64,000 bases of DNA from Luteimonas terrae (GTDB lineage Bacteria > Pseudomonadota > Gammaproteobacteria > Xanthomonadales > Xanthomonadaceae). The position numbers and the translations under genes were made by a program. This document shows, piece after piece, positions 9,112-17,190 of the stretch (the first letter of the stretch is position 1; every line of letters begins with the position of its first letter). The stretch covers positions 62,001 through 126,000 of the forward strand of contig NZ_SMTG01000002.1 of the NCBI RefSeq assembly GCF_004358165.1. The letters run 5' to 3'. The notes under the pieces are model-generated. The model was not told where the DNA came from and searched no databases. It saw nothing but the letters and a program-made list of their open reading frames with translations.

Positions 9112-9246
9112 TGTTTGCGGCCCGGCGTCGCAACGCAGTGTTGTCACGGCCCGTCACGGCGGGCGCGTATCGTGGCGGTCCGTTGTCGCCAAGTTGACCC
9201 CGTCCGGGGGACAATGCAGCGCATTCACTTCCCAAGGAGACCGTTC

Positions 9247-9873
9247 ATGGCCTACACCCTCCCCGAGCTGGGCTACGCATACGACGCGCTCGAGCCGCAC
9301 ATCGATGCGAAGACGATGGAAATCCATCACACCAAGCACCACCAGACCTACATCAACAACGCCAACGCGGCCCTCGAGGGCACGCAGTGGGCGGACAAGT
9401 CGGCCGAAGAACTCATTGCCGACCTCGACGCGCTGCCGGAAGACAAGCGCGGCCCGCTGCGCAACAACGCCGGCGGCCATGCCAACCACTCGCTGTTCTG
9501 GACCGTGATGTCGCCCAACGGCGGCGGCAACCCGGTCGGCGACGTCGCCAAGCACATCGACAGCGACCTCGGTGGCTTCGACGCGTTCAAGGAAGCCTTC
9601 ACCAAGGCCGCGCTGACCCGCTTCGGCAGCGGCTGGGCGTGGCTGTCGGTCGACAAGTCGGGTGTGCTGAAGGTCGAGAGCAGCGCCAACCAGGACAACC
9701 CCCTGATGAAGGGCATCGGCTCGGGCAACACCCCGATCCTCGGCCTCGACGTCTGGGAGCACGCGTACTACCTGAACTACCAGAACCGCCGCCCGGACTA
9801 CATCGCCGCGTTCTACAACGTCGTCGACTGGAACGAGGTCGAGCGTCGTTACCAGGAAGCGGTCAAGGGCTGA
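9247..9873 (+). CDS. sodA: Superoxide dismutase, Mn-type
   Basis: Cytosolic enzyme converting superoxide to hydrogen peroxide and oxygen. The 208 residues carry all four metal ligands: His27 (MEIHHTKHH), His81 in [10 protein letters not shown], and Asp168/His172 in [24 protein letters not shown] and the later ANQDNP, with its glutamine in the second half, are the manganese-type pattern rather than the iron-type one, so Mn is the likely cofactor, though cambialistic use cannot be excluded. A strong ribosome site (AAGGAGA, six bases before ATG) suggests high expression. It is monocistronic between two hairpins. Confidence 0.96.
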   Translation: MAYTLPELGYAYDALEPHIDAKTMEIHHTKHHQTYINNANAALEGTQWADKSAEELIADLDALPEDKRGPLRNNAGGHANHSLFWTVMSPNGGGNPVGDVAKHIDSDLGGFDAFKEAFTKAALTRFGSGWAWLSVDKSGVLKVESSANQDNPLMKGIGSGNTPILGLDVWEHAYYLNYQNRRPDYIAAFYNVVDWNEVERRYQEAVKG

Positions 9874-9898
9874 GTCCTGCCGTCCTGATGTGTGTTTC

Positions 9899-9997
9899 CA
9901 TTCCGGCCGCGAAAGCGGCCGGAATGCTGTGGAAGCGAAAATTCTGGAGCGCGCCGGACCCGCTCTTTCCGCCGCAAGCAGGGGAGGGCTTCAAGCG
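9899..9997. repeat. Intergenic hairpin plus partial dispersed repeat after sodA
   Basis: A perfect 12-bp stem with a GAAA loop (CATTCCGGCCGC / GCGGCCGGAATG) spans 9899-9926, just after sodA; no T-tract follows, so it may stabilise the mRNA or end transcripts imperfectly. Bases 9960-9997 (with CCGCAAGCAGGGGAGGGCTT) are a degraded, reversed copy of the hairpin repeat found whole at 60005-60028, here running into the end of tag. Confidence 0.6.
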
Positions 9998-10533
9998 TTT
10001 CGCTTCGCCTTCTCGATATCCCGCATCACCGGGCAATCGGCACGATGCGCCCCTGGCAGATAGCCCAGGCTCATCAGGAATTCGCCGGTGATCTCGCCGC
10101 CGGTGAAGCGGAAGGTCTTCTTGAACAGCTTGACCCACGAGGCTTTGTCGCGCGGCGCGCCGTCCTCGAACGCATGCGCATCCAGCCACTCGACGAACCC
10201 GCCGTGGCTGCGCCGCAGGCCCTGGATCACCTGCGCGTTGTGGATCGCCGCGTCGACCTTGAGCCGGTTGCGGATGATCGACGCGTCGCCCAGCAGACGC
10301 TGGCGGTCGGCCTCGCCGTAGGCGGCCACCGTGTCGACGTCGAAGCCGTCGTACGCGGCGCGGAAGCCCTCGCGCTTGCGCAGGATGGTCTCCCAGCTCA
10401 GGCCGGCCTGGTTGATCTCCAGCAACAGCCGCTCGAACAGCACCGCTTCCGCGCGTTGCGGAAAACCGTACTCGGTGGCGTGGTAGCTGTGGTGGACGGG
10501 GTGCCCCGGGGCGATGTCGCAGTAGCCGCTCAT
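9991..10533 (-). CDS. tag: DNA-3-methyladenine glycosylase I
   Basis: Base-excision repair enzyme that removes 3-methyladenine from DNA. The 180-residue protein starts MSGYCDIAPGHPVHHSYHATEYGFP, with the zinc ligands Cys5 and His18, and has INQAGLSWETILRKREGFRAAYDGFD and ASIIRNRLKVDAAIHNAQ as in E. coli Tag. The second ligand pair is in GAHRADCPVMRD at the C-terminus, so the zinc snap is complete. Its 3' end runs into a dispersed hairpin repeat shared with sodA's downstream region, giving a few family-unlike residues at the very end. Convergent with sodA. Confidence 0.94.
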   Translation of the reverse strand: MSGYCDIAPGHPVHHSYHATEYGFPQRAEAVLFERLLLEINQAGLSWETILRKREGFRAAYDGFDVDTVAAYGEADRQRLLGDASIIRNRLKVDAAIHNAQVIQGLRRSHGGFVEWLDAHAFEDGAPRDKASWVKLFKKTFRFTGGEITGEFLMSLGYLPGAHRADCPVMRDIEKAKRNA

Positions 10534-10635
10534 CCGCCCAGCATAGGCCAAGGGCCGAGCATGGGGTGCGCACCGGGTTGCGCCTTTCACGCGGGCCGCG
10601 CCACCATGCGGCCTGGCCCTGTCACGGATCCGTCG

Positions 10636-11091
10636 ATGGACATCGCTCCCAGCCGCGTCGCCACGCTGCACTTCACGCTGTCCGACGACAGTGGCCAGCA
10701 CATCACCAGTACCCGCGGCCACGACCCGCTGGTCTACATGCACGGCAACGGCTCGATCATCAGCGGCCTGGAGGCGGCGCTGGAAGGGCGCAGTGCCGGC
10801 GACACCTTCAGCGTCGACATTCCGCCCGAGCGCGGTTTCGGCCCGCGCCACGACAGTCTGGTGCAGACGCTGCCGCGTTCGATGTTCACCGGCACGGTCA
10901 CGCCTGCGGTCGGCGAGAAGCTGCGCGCCCAGACCGAAAAGGGTCCGCTCGACGTCGTGGTGACCGCGCTCGATGCCGAGCACATCACCGTCGACGGCAA
11001 CAATCCGCTGGCCGGTCGCACGCTGCGTGCGGATGTCGAAGTGCTCGCGGTGCGGGTGGCGACGCCGCAGGAAATCCAGTTCGGCCTGTGA
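10636..11091 (+). CDS. FKBP-type peptidyl-prolyl isomerase, SlyD-like
   Basis: A 151-residue cytosolic proline isomerase with chaperone insert. ATLHFTLSDDSGQHITSTRG, GSIISGLEAALEGRSAGD and VDIPPERGFGPRHDSLVQ define an FKBP domain with the flap (insert-in-flap) seen in SlyD/FkpB. GNNPLAGRTLRADVEVLAV near the end is the typical closing strand. The histidine-rich metal-binding tail of E. coli SlyD is absent, so it may lack the nickel role. The ATG at 10636 is chosen because the domain begins shortly after it; an in-frame ATG about 30 bases upstream is possible. It is divergent from tag. Confidence 0.88.
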   Translation: MDIAPSRVATLHFTLSDDSGQHITSTRGHDPLVYMHGNGSIISGLEAALEGRSAGDTFSVDIPPERGFGPRHDSLVQTLPRSMFTGTVTPAVGEKLRAQTEKGPLDVVVTALDAEHITVDGNNPLAGRTLRADVEVLAVRVATPQEIQFGL

Positions 11092-11094
11092 GCG

Positions 11095-11961
11095 TCAGTC
11101 CAGGCGCGTCATGAGCGCCCGGGCGTCGAACGGCGCGTGCACCTTGGCGTCGTTGTCGAAGTAGCAGTAGACGTCGCGTCCTGCCGCTGCCTTCGCGGCG
11201 CGGGGCGCGCTGCGCGCGGCATCGCGTGGCTCGCCGCCCGCATGCCACCGGGCGATACGCCGCGCCCAGCGGTCGAGTGCAGCGTCGCCGTAGCCGCTGG
11301 TGTAGAGCTCGGTATCGCCGTGCAGGCGGATGTAGACGAAGTCCGCGGTCACGTCTTCGGTCACCGGATACCTGCCGGCGCTGTCGGACACCAGCACGCC
11401 GATGCCGCGCGCACGCAGCAGGGCGATGCACTCGGCGTTCTGGAAGCTCGGGTGCCGCACTTCGAGGGCATGGCGGATGGGCCGGTCGGCCAGGCGGGGC
11501 AATGCGCTGCGGCCGCGCATGCGCGCCACCTCACGGGTGCGGGCGAATGCCAGCCTGTCCGATGTGGTCGTGGGCAGCAACGCGAGGAATGCCTCGAGCA
11601 GCGTCGGATCGAAGCGGAGCGTCGGCGGCAACTGCCACAGAAAAGGCCCCAGGTGCGCGTCCAGTGTGAGCACACCGGACGCGAAGAAGTTCGCCAGCGG
11701 CCGTTCCACGTCCTGCAGGCGCTTCATGTGGGTCACGAAGCGCGGCCCTTTGATCGCGAACACAAAGCCCTCCGGCACCGCGTCGCGCCACGCGCGCCAG
11801 CTGGCCGGCGACTGCAGGGAATAGAAGGATCCATTGAGTTCGATGGAGCGGAACATTCCGGCCGCGTAGGTGAGTTCCGCGCGCTGCGGCAGGCCCGGCG
11901 GATAGAACACCCGACGCCAGGGCGCGTAACGCCAGCCCGAGATGCCGATCCGGATCGTCAT
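11095..11961 (-). CDS. DUF72 (YecE-like) TIM-barrel protein
   Basis: A 288-residue protein of the DUF72/YecE family, a TIM-barrel group of unknown biochemical function. Family motifs visible are IRIGISGWRYAPWRRVFYPPGL at the N-terminus, FRSIELNGSFYSLQ, FAIKGPRFVTHMKRL, ALEVRHPSF, VYIRLHG and DVYCYFDNDAKVHA at the end. In-frame methionines also occur slightly upstream (for example 11970), but the family begins at IRIGISGW, so 11961 is used. The frame stays open much further upstream on this strand, opposite yqgE, which is an artefact of GC-rich coding. It is convergent with the FKBP gene. Confidence 0.9.
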   Translation of the reverse strand: MTIRIGISGWRYAPWRRVFYPPGLPQRAELTYAAGMFRSIELNGSFYSLQSPASWRAWRDAVPEGFVFAIKGPRFVTHMKRLQDVERPLANFFASGVLTLDAHLGPFLWQLPPTLRFDPTLLEAFLALLPTTTSDRLAFARTREVARMRGRSALPRLADRPIRHALEVRHPSFQNAECIALLRARGIGVLVSDSAGRYPVTEDVTADFVYIRLHGDTELYTSGYGDAALDRWARRIARWHAGGEPRDAARSAPRAAKAAAGRDVYCYFDNDAKVHAPFDARALMTRLD

Positions 11962-12078
11962 GGCCGGCATCGTCCACACGGGTGGCGCGCGCATTCGTGA
12001 ATCCAGGCACCGGGACCGTTCAGATTGCGCGGTCCTGTCTACGCGTGGCACGCACGGCGCGCCCGCTAGAATGCGCGC

Positions 12079-12633
12079 ATGTCGTTCTTCGCCAACCAGA
12101 TGCTGGTCGCGCTGCCCGCGCTGCAGGATCCCAACTTTTCGCGGACCGTCGCGCTGATCTGTCAGCACGATGGCGACGGCGCGATGGGCGTGGTGGTCAA
12201 TCGCCCGTCCGAGTACACGTTCGGTGACCTGCTCGAGCAGATGAACATCCCGCTGCGCGACGCGCGTCTGCGCGATCGCCGCGTGCTCGCCGGCGGCCCG
12301 GTCCATCCGGAACGCGGCTTCGTCTTGCACGATGGCGACGGCGGCTGGGATTCGACGCTGTCGATCACCGACACGCTGCACGTCACGACCTCCCGCGACG
12401 TGCTCGAGGCGATGGCCTCGGGCGATGGTCCCGAGCATGCGGCCGTCGCGCTGGGTTGCGCCGGCTGGGGACGCGGCCAGCTGGAACGCGAGCTCACCCA
12501 GCACAGCTGGCTGACCGTGCCGGCCGATGCGCAGCTGCTGTTCGACACGCCGCTCGATGCGCGCTGGCAGGCCGCGGCGGCGCGCATCGGCGTGGACATG
12601 ATGCACATCGCCAGCCACAGCGGCCGCGCATGA
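12079..12633 (+). CDS. YqgE/AlgH family protein
   Basis: A 184-residue cytosolic protein of the UPF0301 (YqgE/AlgH) family, whose Pseudomonas member was linked to alginate regulation; molecular function is unknown. Family features are [50 protein letters not shown] and [18 protein letters not shown]. It is followed by ruvX with a four-base ATGA overlap and then pyrB, the conserved yqgE-ruvX-pyrB order of gammaproteobacteria. Confidence 0.95.
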   Translation: MSFFANQMLVALPALQDPNFSRTVALICQHDGDGAMGVVVNRPSEYTFGDLLEQMNIPLRDARLRDRRVLAGGPVHPERGFVLHDGDGGWDSTLSITDTLHVTTSRDVLEAMASGDGPEHAAVALGCAGWGRGQLERELTQHSWLTVPADAQLLFDTPLDARWQAAAARIGVDMMHIASHSGRA

Positions 12634-13097
12634 GCGAACCGGCCGCCACGATTCGGCGCGACGGCACCGTGCTGGGATTCGATGTCGGCGCACGCCGGAT
12701 CGGCGTCGCGGTCGGCAGTGCCTTCGGTCATGGCGCGCGTGCATTGGCGGTCATCGACGTGCACAGCGGTGCGATCGACTGGCAGGCGGTCGATCGCCTG
12801 CAGAAGGAGTGGCGCCCGGACGGGATGATCGTGGGCGATCCGCTGACGCTGGACGGCGGCGACCAGCCGGCCCGTATCCGCGCGCATGCGTTCGCGCGCG
12901 AACTCGTTGCGCGCTACCGTCTGCCGGTGGTGCTGATCGATGAGCGCGCCAGCTCGATCGAAGCCGCGCAGCGCTTCGCGATCGACCGCGCCGAAGGCCG
13001 CCGCAAGCGCCGCGATGCGGCCGCGCTCGACGCGGTGGCGGCCGCGGTGATCGTCGAACGCTGGCTGGCCTCGCCGGACGACGCCGTGCCGGTCTGA
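12630..13097 (+). CDS. yqgF: Putative pre-16S rRNA nuclease YqgF/RuvX
   Basis: A 155-residue RNase H-fold protein that matures the 5' end of 16S rRNA in E. coli. [20 protein letters not shown] holds the first catalytic aspartate, [17 protein letters not shown] follows, and [17 protein letters not shown] supplies the second acidic residue; [18 protein letters not shown] is the last helix with another aspartate. The start overlaps the yqgE stop (ATGA). Its normal length and intact acidic residues suggest it is functional. The gap to pyrB (13098-13239) holds a short degenerate hairpin motif (CGCCTCCGCCGGAATGGCGG) and nothing coding. Confidence 0.93.
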   Translation: MSEPAATIRRDGTVLGFDVGARRIGVAVGSAFGHGARALAVIDVHSGAIDWQAVDRLQKEWRPDGMIVGDPLTLDGGDQPARIRAHAFARELVARYRLPVVLIDERASSIEAAQRFAIDRAEGRRKRRDAAALDAVAAAVIVERWLASPDDAVPV

Positions 13098-13239
13098 CGA
13101 TTCCCGCCTCCGCCGGAATGGCGGAATTGTTCGGAACCCTGACGCAGCGCGCAGGCTGAAAAGGTGCCCGCCCACCGTGCACTCGCCGGATCGCGTGCGC
13201 TACGGGACAATGTCGGCCCCGCCGCCGACCGTGCCCGCG

Positions 13240-14184
13240 ATGACCTCTGTTTCCGACGCCCAGATCGATTCCGATGGCCGCCTGCGTCATCTGCTGACCC
13301 TCGAATGCCTGCCGCGTCCGACGCTCGAAGCGCTGCTCGACCGCGCACAGGCGATGGCCGACAGCGGCGAGGTCAATGCGCGGCTGGCCGGCATCGCGGT
13401 CTGCACGCTGTTCTTCGAGCCCTCCACGCGCACGCGCCTGAGTTTCCAGCGCGCCACGCAGCGCCTCGGCGCCGATGTGCTGGGCTTCGACGCATCGACG
13501 TCGTCGACGACCAAGGGCGAGACCGCGCTCGATACCTTCCGCAACATCGAGGCGATGGGCGTGCGCGGCTTCGTCGTGCGCCATTCCGCCGATGGCGCGG
13601 TCGCCGAGCTCGCCGCGGCCGCGGCGCCGGGGACCGCGCTGGTCAACGCCGGCGACGGCCGCAGCGCGCATCCCACCCAGGGCCTGCTCGACATGCTGAC
13701 GCTGCGCCAGGCCACGGGTACCGATTTTTCGGGGCTCAAGGTCGTCATCGTCGGCGACGTCCGGCATTCGCGCGTGGCGCGCAGCGATCTCCACGCGCTG
13801 CGCACGCTCGGCGCTGGCGAAATCCGCGTTTGCGGCCCGGCCTCGCTGTTGCCCGACGCCGACACGCTGTCCGGCTGCACGGTCACGCACGACCTCGATG
13901 CCGCGCTGGACGGTGTGGACGCGGTGATGATGCTGCGGCTGCAGCGCGAGCGCATGGCCGAGGGTCTGGTCGATTCGCTCGAGAACTACCACCGCGACTA
14001 CGGGCTCGATGCGCGGCGTCTGCGGCGTGCCTCGACCGATGCGGTGGTGCTGCATCCGGGACCGATGAACCGCGGCGTCGAGATCACCGACGAGGTGGCC
14101 GACGGGCCGCAGTCGTGGATCCTGCAGCAGGTGGCGAACGGGGTGGCGGCGCGGATGGCGGTGCTGGAGGCGCTGCTGGGGTGA
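13240..14184 (+). CDS. pyrB: Aspartate carbamoyltransferase catalytic subunit
   Basis: Second step of pyrimidine synthesis: carbamoyl phosphate plus aspartate gives carbamoyl aspartate. The 314 residues include the carbamoyl-phosphate loop FFEPSTRTRLSF, STSSTTKGETALDT, GDGRSAHPTQGLLDMLTL, a GDVRHSRVARSD segment and VLHPGPMNRGVEI. The start at 13240 (MTSVSDAQIDSDGRLR) aligns with xanthomonad PyrB; ATGs at 13177 and 13210 in the same frame would add non-conserved residues. No pyrI regulatory subunit follows; instead there is a REP-like palindrome and an amino-acid permease. Confidence 0.95.
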   Translation: MTSVSDAQIDSDGRLRHLLTLECLPRPTLEALLDRAQAMADSGEVNARLAGIAVCTLFFEPSTRTRLSFQRATQRLGADVLGFDASTSSTTKGETALDTFRNIEAMGVRGFVVRHSADGAVAELAAAAAPGTALVNAGDGRSAHPTQGLLDMLTLRQATGTDFSGLKVVIVGDVRHSRVARSDLHALRTLGAGEIRVCGPASLLPDADTLSGCTVTHDLDAALDGVDAVMMLRLQRERMAEGLVDSLENYHRDYGLDARRLRRASTDAVVLHPGPMNRGVEITDEVADGPQSWILQQVANGVAARMAVLEALLG

Positions 14185-14187
14185 CAG

Positions 14188-14209
14188 TCGCGCGCGAGCG
14201 CGCTCCCAC
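14188..14209. repeat. REP-like palindromic element
   Basis: TCGCGCGCGAGCGCGCTCCC (14188-14207, continuing AC) is the exact reverse complement of the element at 4526-4547. It begins four bases after the pyrB stop, in the 127-bp gap before the permease gene. It may mark the end of the pyrB transcript. Confidence 0.7.
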
Positions 14210-14311
14210 AGCCGGGATCTCTCGGATCGGCATGCGGCGTTCCGCGGTGAAGGCCGCTGTCGCCGGGGCAATCCGGTATCGTGCGGCCGTCCCTGACCCG
14301 CTGCAGAAACG

Positions 14312-15697
14312 ATGTCCGCACACGATCCGAATGCCTCCCTGCCCGAACAGGCCGCTGCCGCACCGGCGCATGCGCTGACGCCGCGACAGCTGGTGATGAT
14401 GGGCCTGGGCAGCGCGATCGGCGCCGGCCTGTTCCTGGGCTCGGGCGTCGGCATCCAGACCGCCGGACCGGCCGTGCTGGTGTCGTACCTGATTGCTGGC
14501 GCGCTTGTAATCGTGGTCATGCACGCACTCGGCGAGATGGCGGCGGCGAAACCGGCCAGCGGGGCGTTCTCGGTCTACGCCGCCGATGCGATGGGGCCGA
14601 CGGCCGGCGCCACGGTCGGCTGGTTGTGGTGGCTGCAGGTGGTGATCGTGATCGCCGCCGAAGCGGTCGGCGCGGCCGGACTGCTGGCGTCGATCTGGCC
14701 GCAGCTGTCGATTCCCGGGCTGGCGCTGTGTTTCATGGTGTTCTTCACCGCGATCAACCTGCTGGGCGTGCGCCAGTTCGGCGAGTTCGAATTCTGGTTC
14801 GCGATCCTCAAGGTCATCGCGATCCTCGGCTTCATCGCGATCGGCATTGCGCTGCTGGCAGGCGCGTTGCCGGCCGTGGCGTCGCCGGGCCTGTCGAACG
14901 TGCTGGGCCCCGACGGCTTCGCGCCGCGTGGCTGGGCGGGCATCGGCGCGGCGTTGCTGGTGGTGGTGTTCGCGTTCGGCGGCACCGAAATCGTCGCGAT
15001 CGCGGCGGCGGAGACCAACGACCCGGCCAGGAGCCTCGCTCGCGCGATCCGCACCGTCGCCTGGCGCATCCTGGTGTTCTATCTCGGCTCGATCGCTGTG
15101 ATCGTCGCGGTGGTGCCGTGGGACAGCGCTGCACTGTCTTCGCCGTTCGCCGCCGTGCTGCAGGTCGCGCGCATCCCCGGCGCGGCGACCGCGATCACCC
15201 TGGTCGCGGTGATCGCGCTGCTGTCGGCGCTCAACGCCAACCTCTACGGCGCCTCGCGGATGATCTGGTCGCTGGGCCGGCGTGGCGATGCGCCCGCGCT
15301 GCTGGGCCGCAGCGACCGTCGCAACGTGCCGGTGTCGGCCGTGCTGGCGAGTGTCGCGTTCGGCTTCGCCGCCGCGGCGCTGGAGCTGCTGTTTCCGCAG
15401 CGCGTGCTGCCGGTGCTGCTCAACATCGTCGGCGCGACCTGCCTGCTGGTGTGGACGCTGGCCCTGGTCTCGCAGTTCATTCTGCGCCGCCGCGCCGATC
15501 GCGCCGGCACCGCGCTGCCGTTCCGGATGCGCCTGTTCCCGCTGCCGACGCTTGCGGCGCTGTGCGTGCTGGCGGTGATCTTCGCGATGCTGGTCGCATC
15601 GCCCGACACGCGCGCGCAGTTCCTGTCGATGGCCGCGCTCACGGCGGTGATCGCCGCGCTCAACGCGTTCGCGCAGCGGATGCGTCGCGCGCGCTGA
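14312..15697 (+). CDS. Amino acid permease, APC superfamily (AAT type)
   Basis: A 461-residue inner-membrane protein with about twelve hydrophobic helices. The first helix carries LTPRQLVMMGLGSAIGAGLF, the substrate-site motif of the amino acid/GABA permease branch, followed by GPAVLVSYLIAGALV and MHALGEMAAAKPASGAFS. FAFGGTEIVAIAAAETNDPA is the conserved sixth-helix region, and NANLYGASRMIWSLGRRGDAP is typical of the AAT family. It probably imports one or more amino acids with protons; the specific substrate cannot be read from the sequence. It stands alone, convergent with the hydrolase gene downstream. Confidence 0.9.
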   Translation: MSAHDPNASLPEQAAAAPAHALTPRQLVMMGLGSAIGAGLFLGSGVGIQTAGPAVLVSYLIAGALVIVVMHALGEMAAAKPASGAFSVYAADAMGPTAGATVGWLWWLQVVIVIAAEAVGAAGLLASIWPQLSIPGLALCFMVFFTAINLLGVRQFGEFEFWFAILKVIAILGFIAIGIALLAGALPAVASPGLSNVLGPDGFAPRGWAGIGAALLVVVFAFGGTEIVAIAAAETNDPARSLARAIRTVAWRILVFYLGSIAVIVAVVPWDSAALSSPFAAVLQVARIPGAATAITLVAVIALLSALNANLYGASRMIWSLGRRGDAPALLGRSDRRNVPVSAVLASVAFGFAAAALELLFPQRVLPVLLNIVGATCLLVWTLALVSQFILRRRADRAGTALPFRMRLFPLPTLAALCVLAVIFAMLVASPDTRAQFLSMAALTAVIAALNAFAQRMRRAR

Positions 15698-15703
15698 CCA
15701 TCG

Positions 15704-16534
15704 TCAGCGGCGGCGCTGGGCGAACAGCCACGGCCACAGCGCTTCGGTGCGATAGGCCGCATCCCAGCTGTTGTGGTTGGCGTCGGGAAATTCGGTGTAG
15801 CGCACGTCCGCGCCCGCGTCGCGCAGGGCGGCGTGCATGCGCCGCGACTGCTCCGGCGGCACCACGTCGTCCAGCGCGCCGTGGAAGATCCAGCTCGGGA
15901 TGTCGCGCAGATGCCGCGCCGCTTCGGCGAACGGGTCCGCCGCCGAGCGGGTGGACGCCACGTACAGGTTGTCGAGGTCGGGACGCGAGCCGGGCGGCGT
16001 GATGCCGCCGCAGACTGGCACCAGCGCGGCGAACCGGGTCGGTTCGCGCAGCGCCAGCGACCAGGTGCCGTAGCCGCCGCGCGACATGCCGGTCAACGAC
16101 GTCCGGCTGCGATCGCCATCGAACTCCGCGGTCGCGGCGTCGAGCGTCGCCAGCGCCATCGTCGCGGTGTCGCCTTCCCAGGATTCGCCTTCCGGCGACT
16201 GCGGGAACACCACCAACGCCGGAAAATCCGCCGCGTGCGCGCGCACGTAGGGGCCGAGTCCTGCCTGCGTCTGCTTCTCGCCATCGTCGCCGCGCTCGCC
16301 CGAGCCGTGCAGGAACAGCACGACCGGCAACGGACGCGGCAAGGCGGCCGAGGGCACGAACACCTGGTAGGCGTAACGGCGTCCGTTCGCGGTCACCTCG
16401 CGGCGTACGAAGCGTCCGGGCGCGGCGTTGGACGAGGGCAGGGCGCTCGCGCAGCCGGATAGCACGGCGACGCCGCTGGCCAGGGCGAGCCCGCGCAATA
16501 CACGGCGGCGGGCGGTCGAGGTAGTCTCGGTCAT
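15704..16534 (-). CDS. Exported alpha/beta-hydrolase (prolyl-oligopeptidase/PHB-depolymerase-like) lipoprotein
   Basis: A 276-residue serine hydrolase. The N-terminus has arginines (ARRRVLRGLALASG) and a hydrophobic stretch ending in VLSGC, so Cys28 may be lipidated and export may use Tat. The catalytic triad is visible: Ser151 in GMSRGGYG, Asp222 or Asp223 in GALDDVVPP, and His254 in DANHNSWDAAY; the oxyanion region is VVLFLHGSGERGDDG. Such enzymes are esterases or peptidases acting in the periplasm; the substrate is unknown. It is the last gene after mgtE and the CSD-DUF1294 gene, with 16 bases between it and the latter. Confidence 0.82.
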   Translation of the reverse strand: MTETTSTARRRVLRGLALASGVAVLSGCASALPSSNAAPGRFVRREVTANGRRYAYQVFVPSAALPRPLPVVLFLHGSGERGDDGEKQTQAGLGPYVRAHAADFPALVVFPQSPEGESWEGDTATMALATLDAATAEFDGDRSRTSLTGMSRGGYGTWSLALREPTRFAALVPVCGGITPPGSRPDLDNLYVASTRSAADPFAEAARHLRDIPSWIFHGALDDVVPPEQSRRMHAALRDAGADVRYTEFPDANHNSWDAAYRTEALWPWLFAQRRR

Positions 16535-16550
16535 ACGGACTCCAGATGTG

Positions 16551-17180
16551 TCAGGCGAAGGTCCACAGCGCCAGCGCGAGCAGGTGCAAAGCGATCATCG
16601 CGACGAACACCCTACGGTAGGCGGGTTTGGCGCGTTTGTGACGCAGCACCTGTTGCGCGAGCCCGGCGGCGGGCCAGCCGCCCAGCAGCTCGAGCAGATG
16701 CAGCTGCGATTCGGGTGTGCGCCAGCGGCCGTGCTGCGCGGCGTGCTTGTCGAGCGCGTAGGCCGCGAAGGTCAGGACGTTGAGACCGGCGAGCGCAGCG
16801 AGCGCGAGCGGCGGCAATCGACCCGAAAGTGCGGCGAACGCTAGCAGGCCGAGCCAGACGGCGATCGCGATCCACAGTCCGCGCAGGTCGCTGGACGGGG
16901 CGGCGCCCGCGGTCGCACGGCGTGAGCGCGCGGCCCGAGCGCCGGATGCCGCGCCGACCGCGGCCACCCGCACCGCACGCCAGCGCCCATCGGCCTGCCG
17001 CTCGGGCACGTAACGCACCCGCGCGCCGACGACGGGACGTGTCGCGCCGCGCTCGATGTCGCGGACGTGGACGAACAGGCGATCGGGAGCGCCGTCGGCG
17101 GAGGTCTCGGGCACGATGAAGCCGAAGCCGCGCGCGTCGTCCCAGCGTTCGATCCGACCGAATCCTGCCGGGGCGCGCAT
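16551..17180 (-). CDS. Cold-shock-domain / DUF1294 membrane fusion protein
   Basis: A 209-residue two-part protein. Residues 1-75 form a cold-shock-like OB fold with GFGRIERWDDARGFGFIVPE and LFVHVRDIE, resembling the RNP1 and RNP2 nucleic-acid-binding strands. A basic linker follows (ARAARSRRATAG), then about four hydrophobic helices with the DUF1294 signature LTFAAYALDKHAAQHGRWRTPE and LHLLELLGGWPAAGLAQQ. This fusion is known in proteobacteria but has no assigned function. It lies ten bases after mgtE and sixteen before the hydrolase, so the three may be one transcript. Confidence 0.88.
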   Translation of the reverse strand: MRAPAGFGRIERWDDARGFGFIVPETSADGAPDRLFVHVRDIERGATRPVVGARVRYVPERQADGRWRAVRVAAVGAASGARAARSRRATAGAAPSSDLRGLWIAIAVWLGLLAFAALSGRLPPLALAALAGLNVLTFAAYALDKHAAQHGRWRTPESQLHLLELLGGWPAAGLAQQVLRHKRAKPAYRRVFVAMIALHLLALALWTFA

Positions 17181-17190
17181 CGGGCTGTCC

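Noticed and set aside
9194-9216. TTGACC...ACAAT as a sigma-70 promoter for sodA
   Set aside because: The spacing between the two hexamers is about ten bases, far too short for a normal promoter.
9899-9926. Rho-independent terminator after sodA
   Set aside because: The 12-bp stem is strong but no T-tract follows, so it is listed as a hairpin only.
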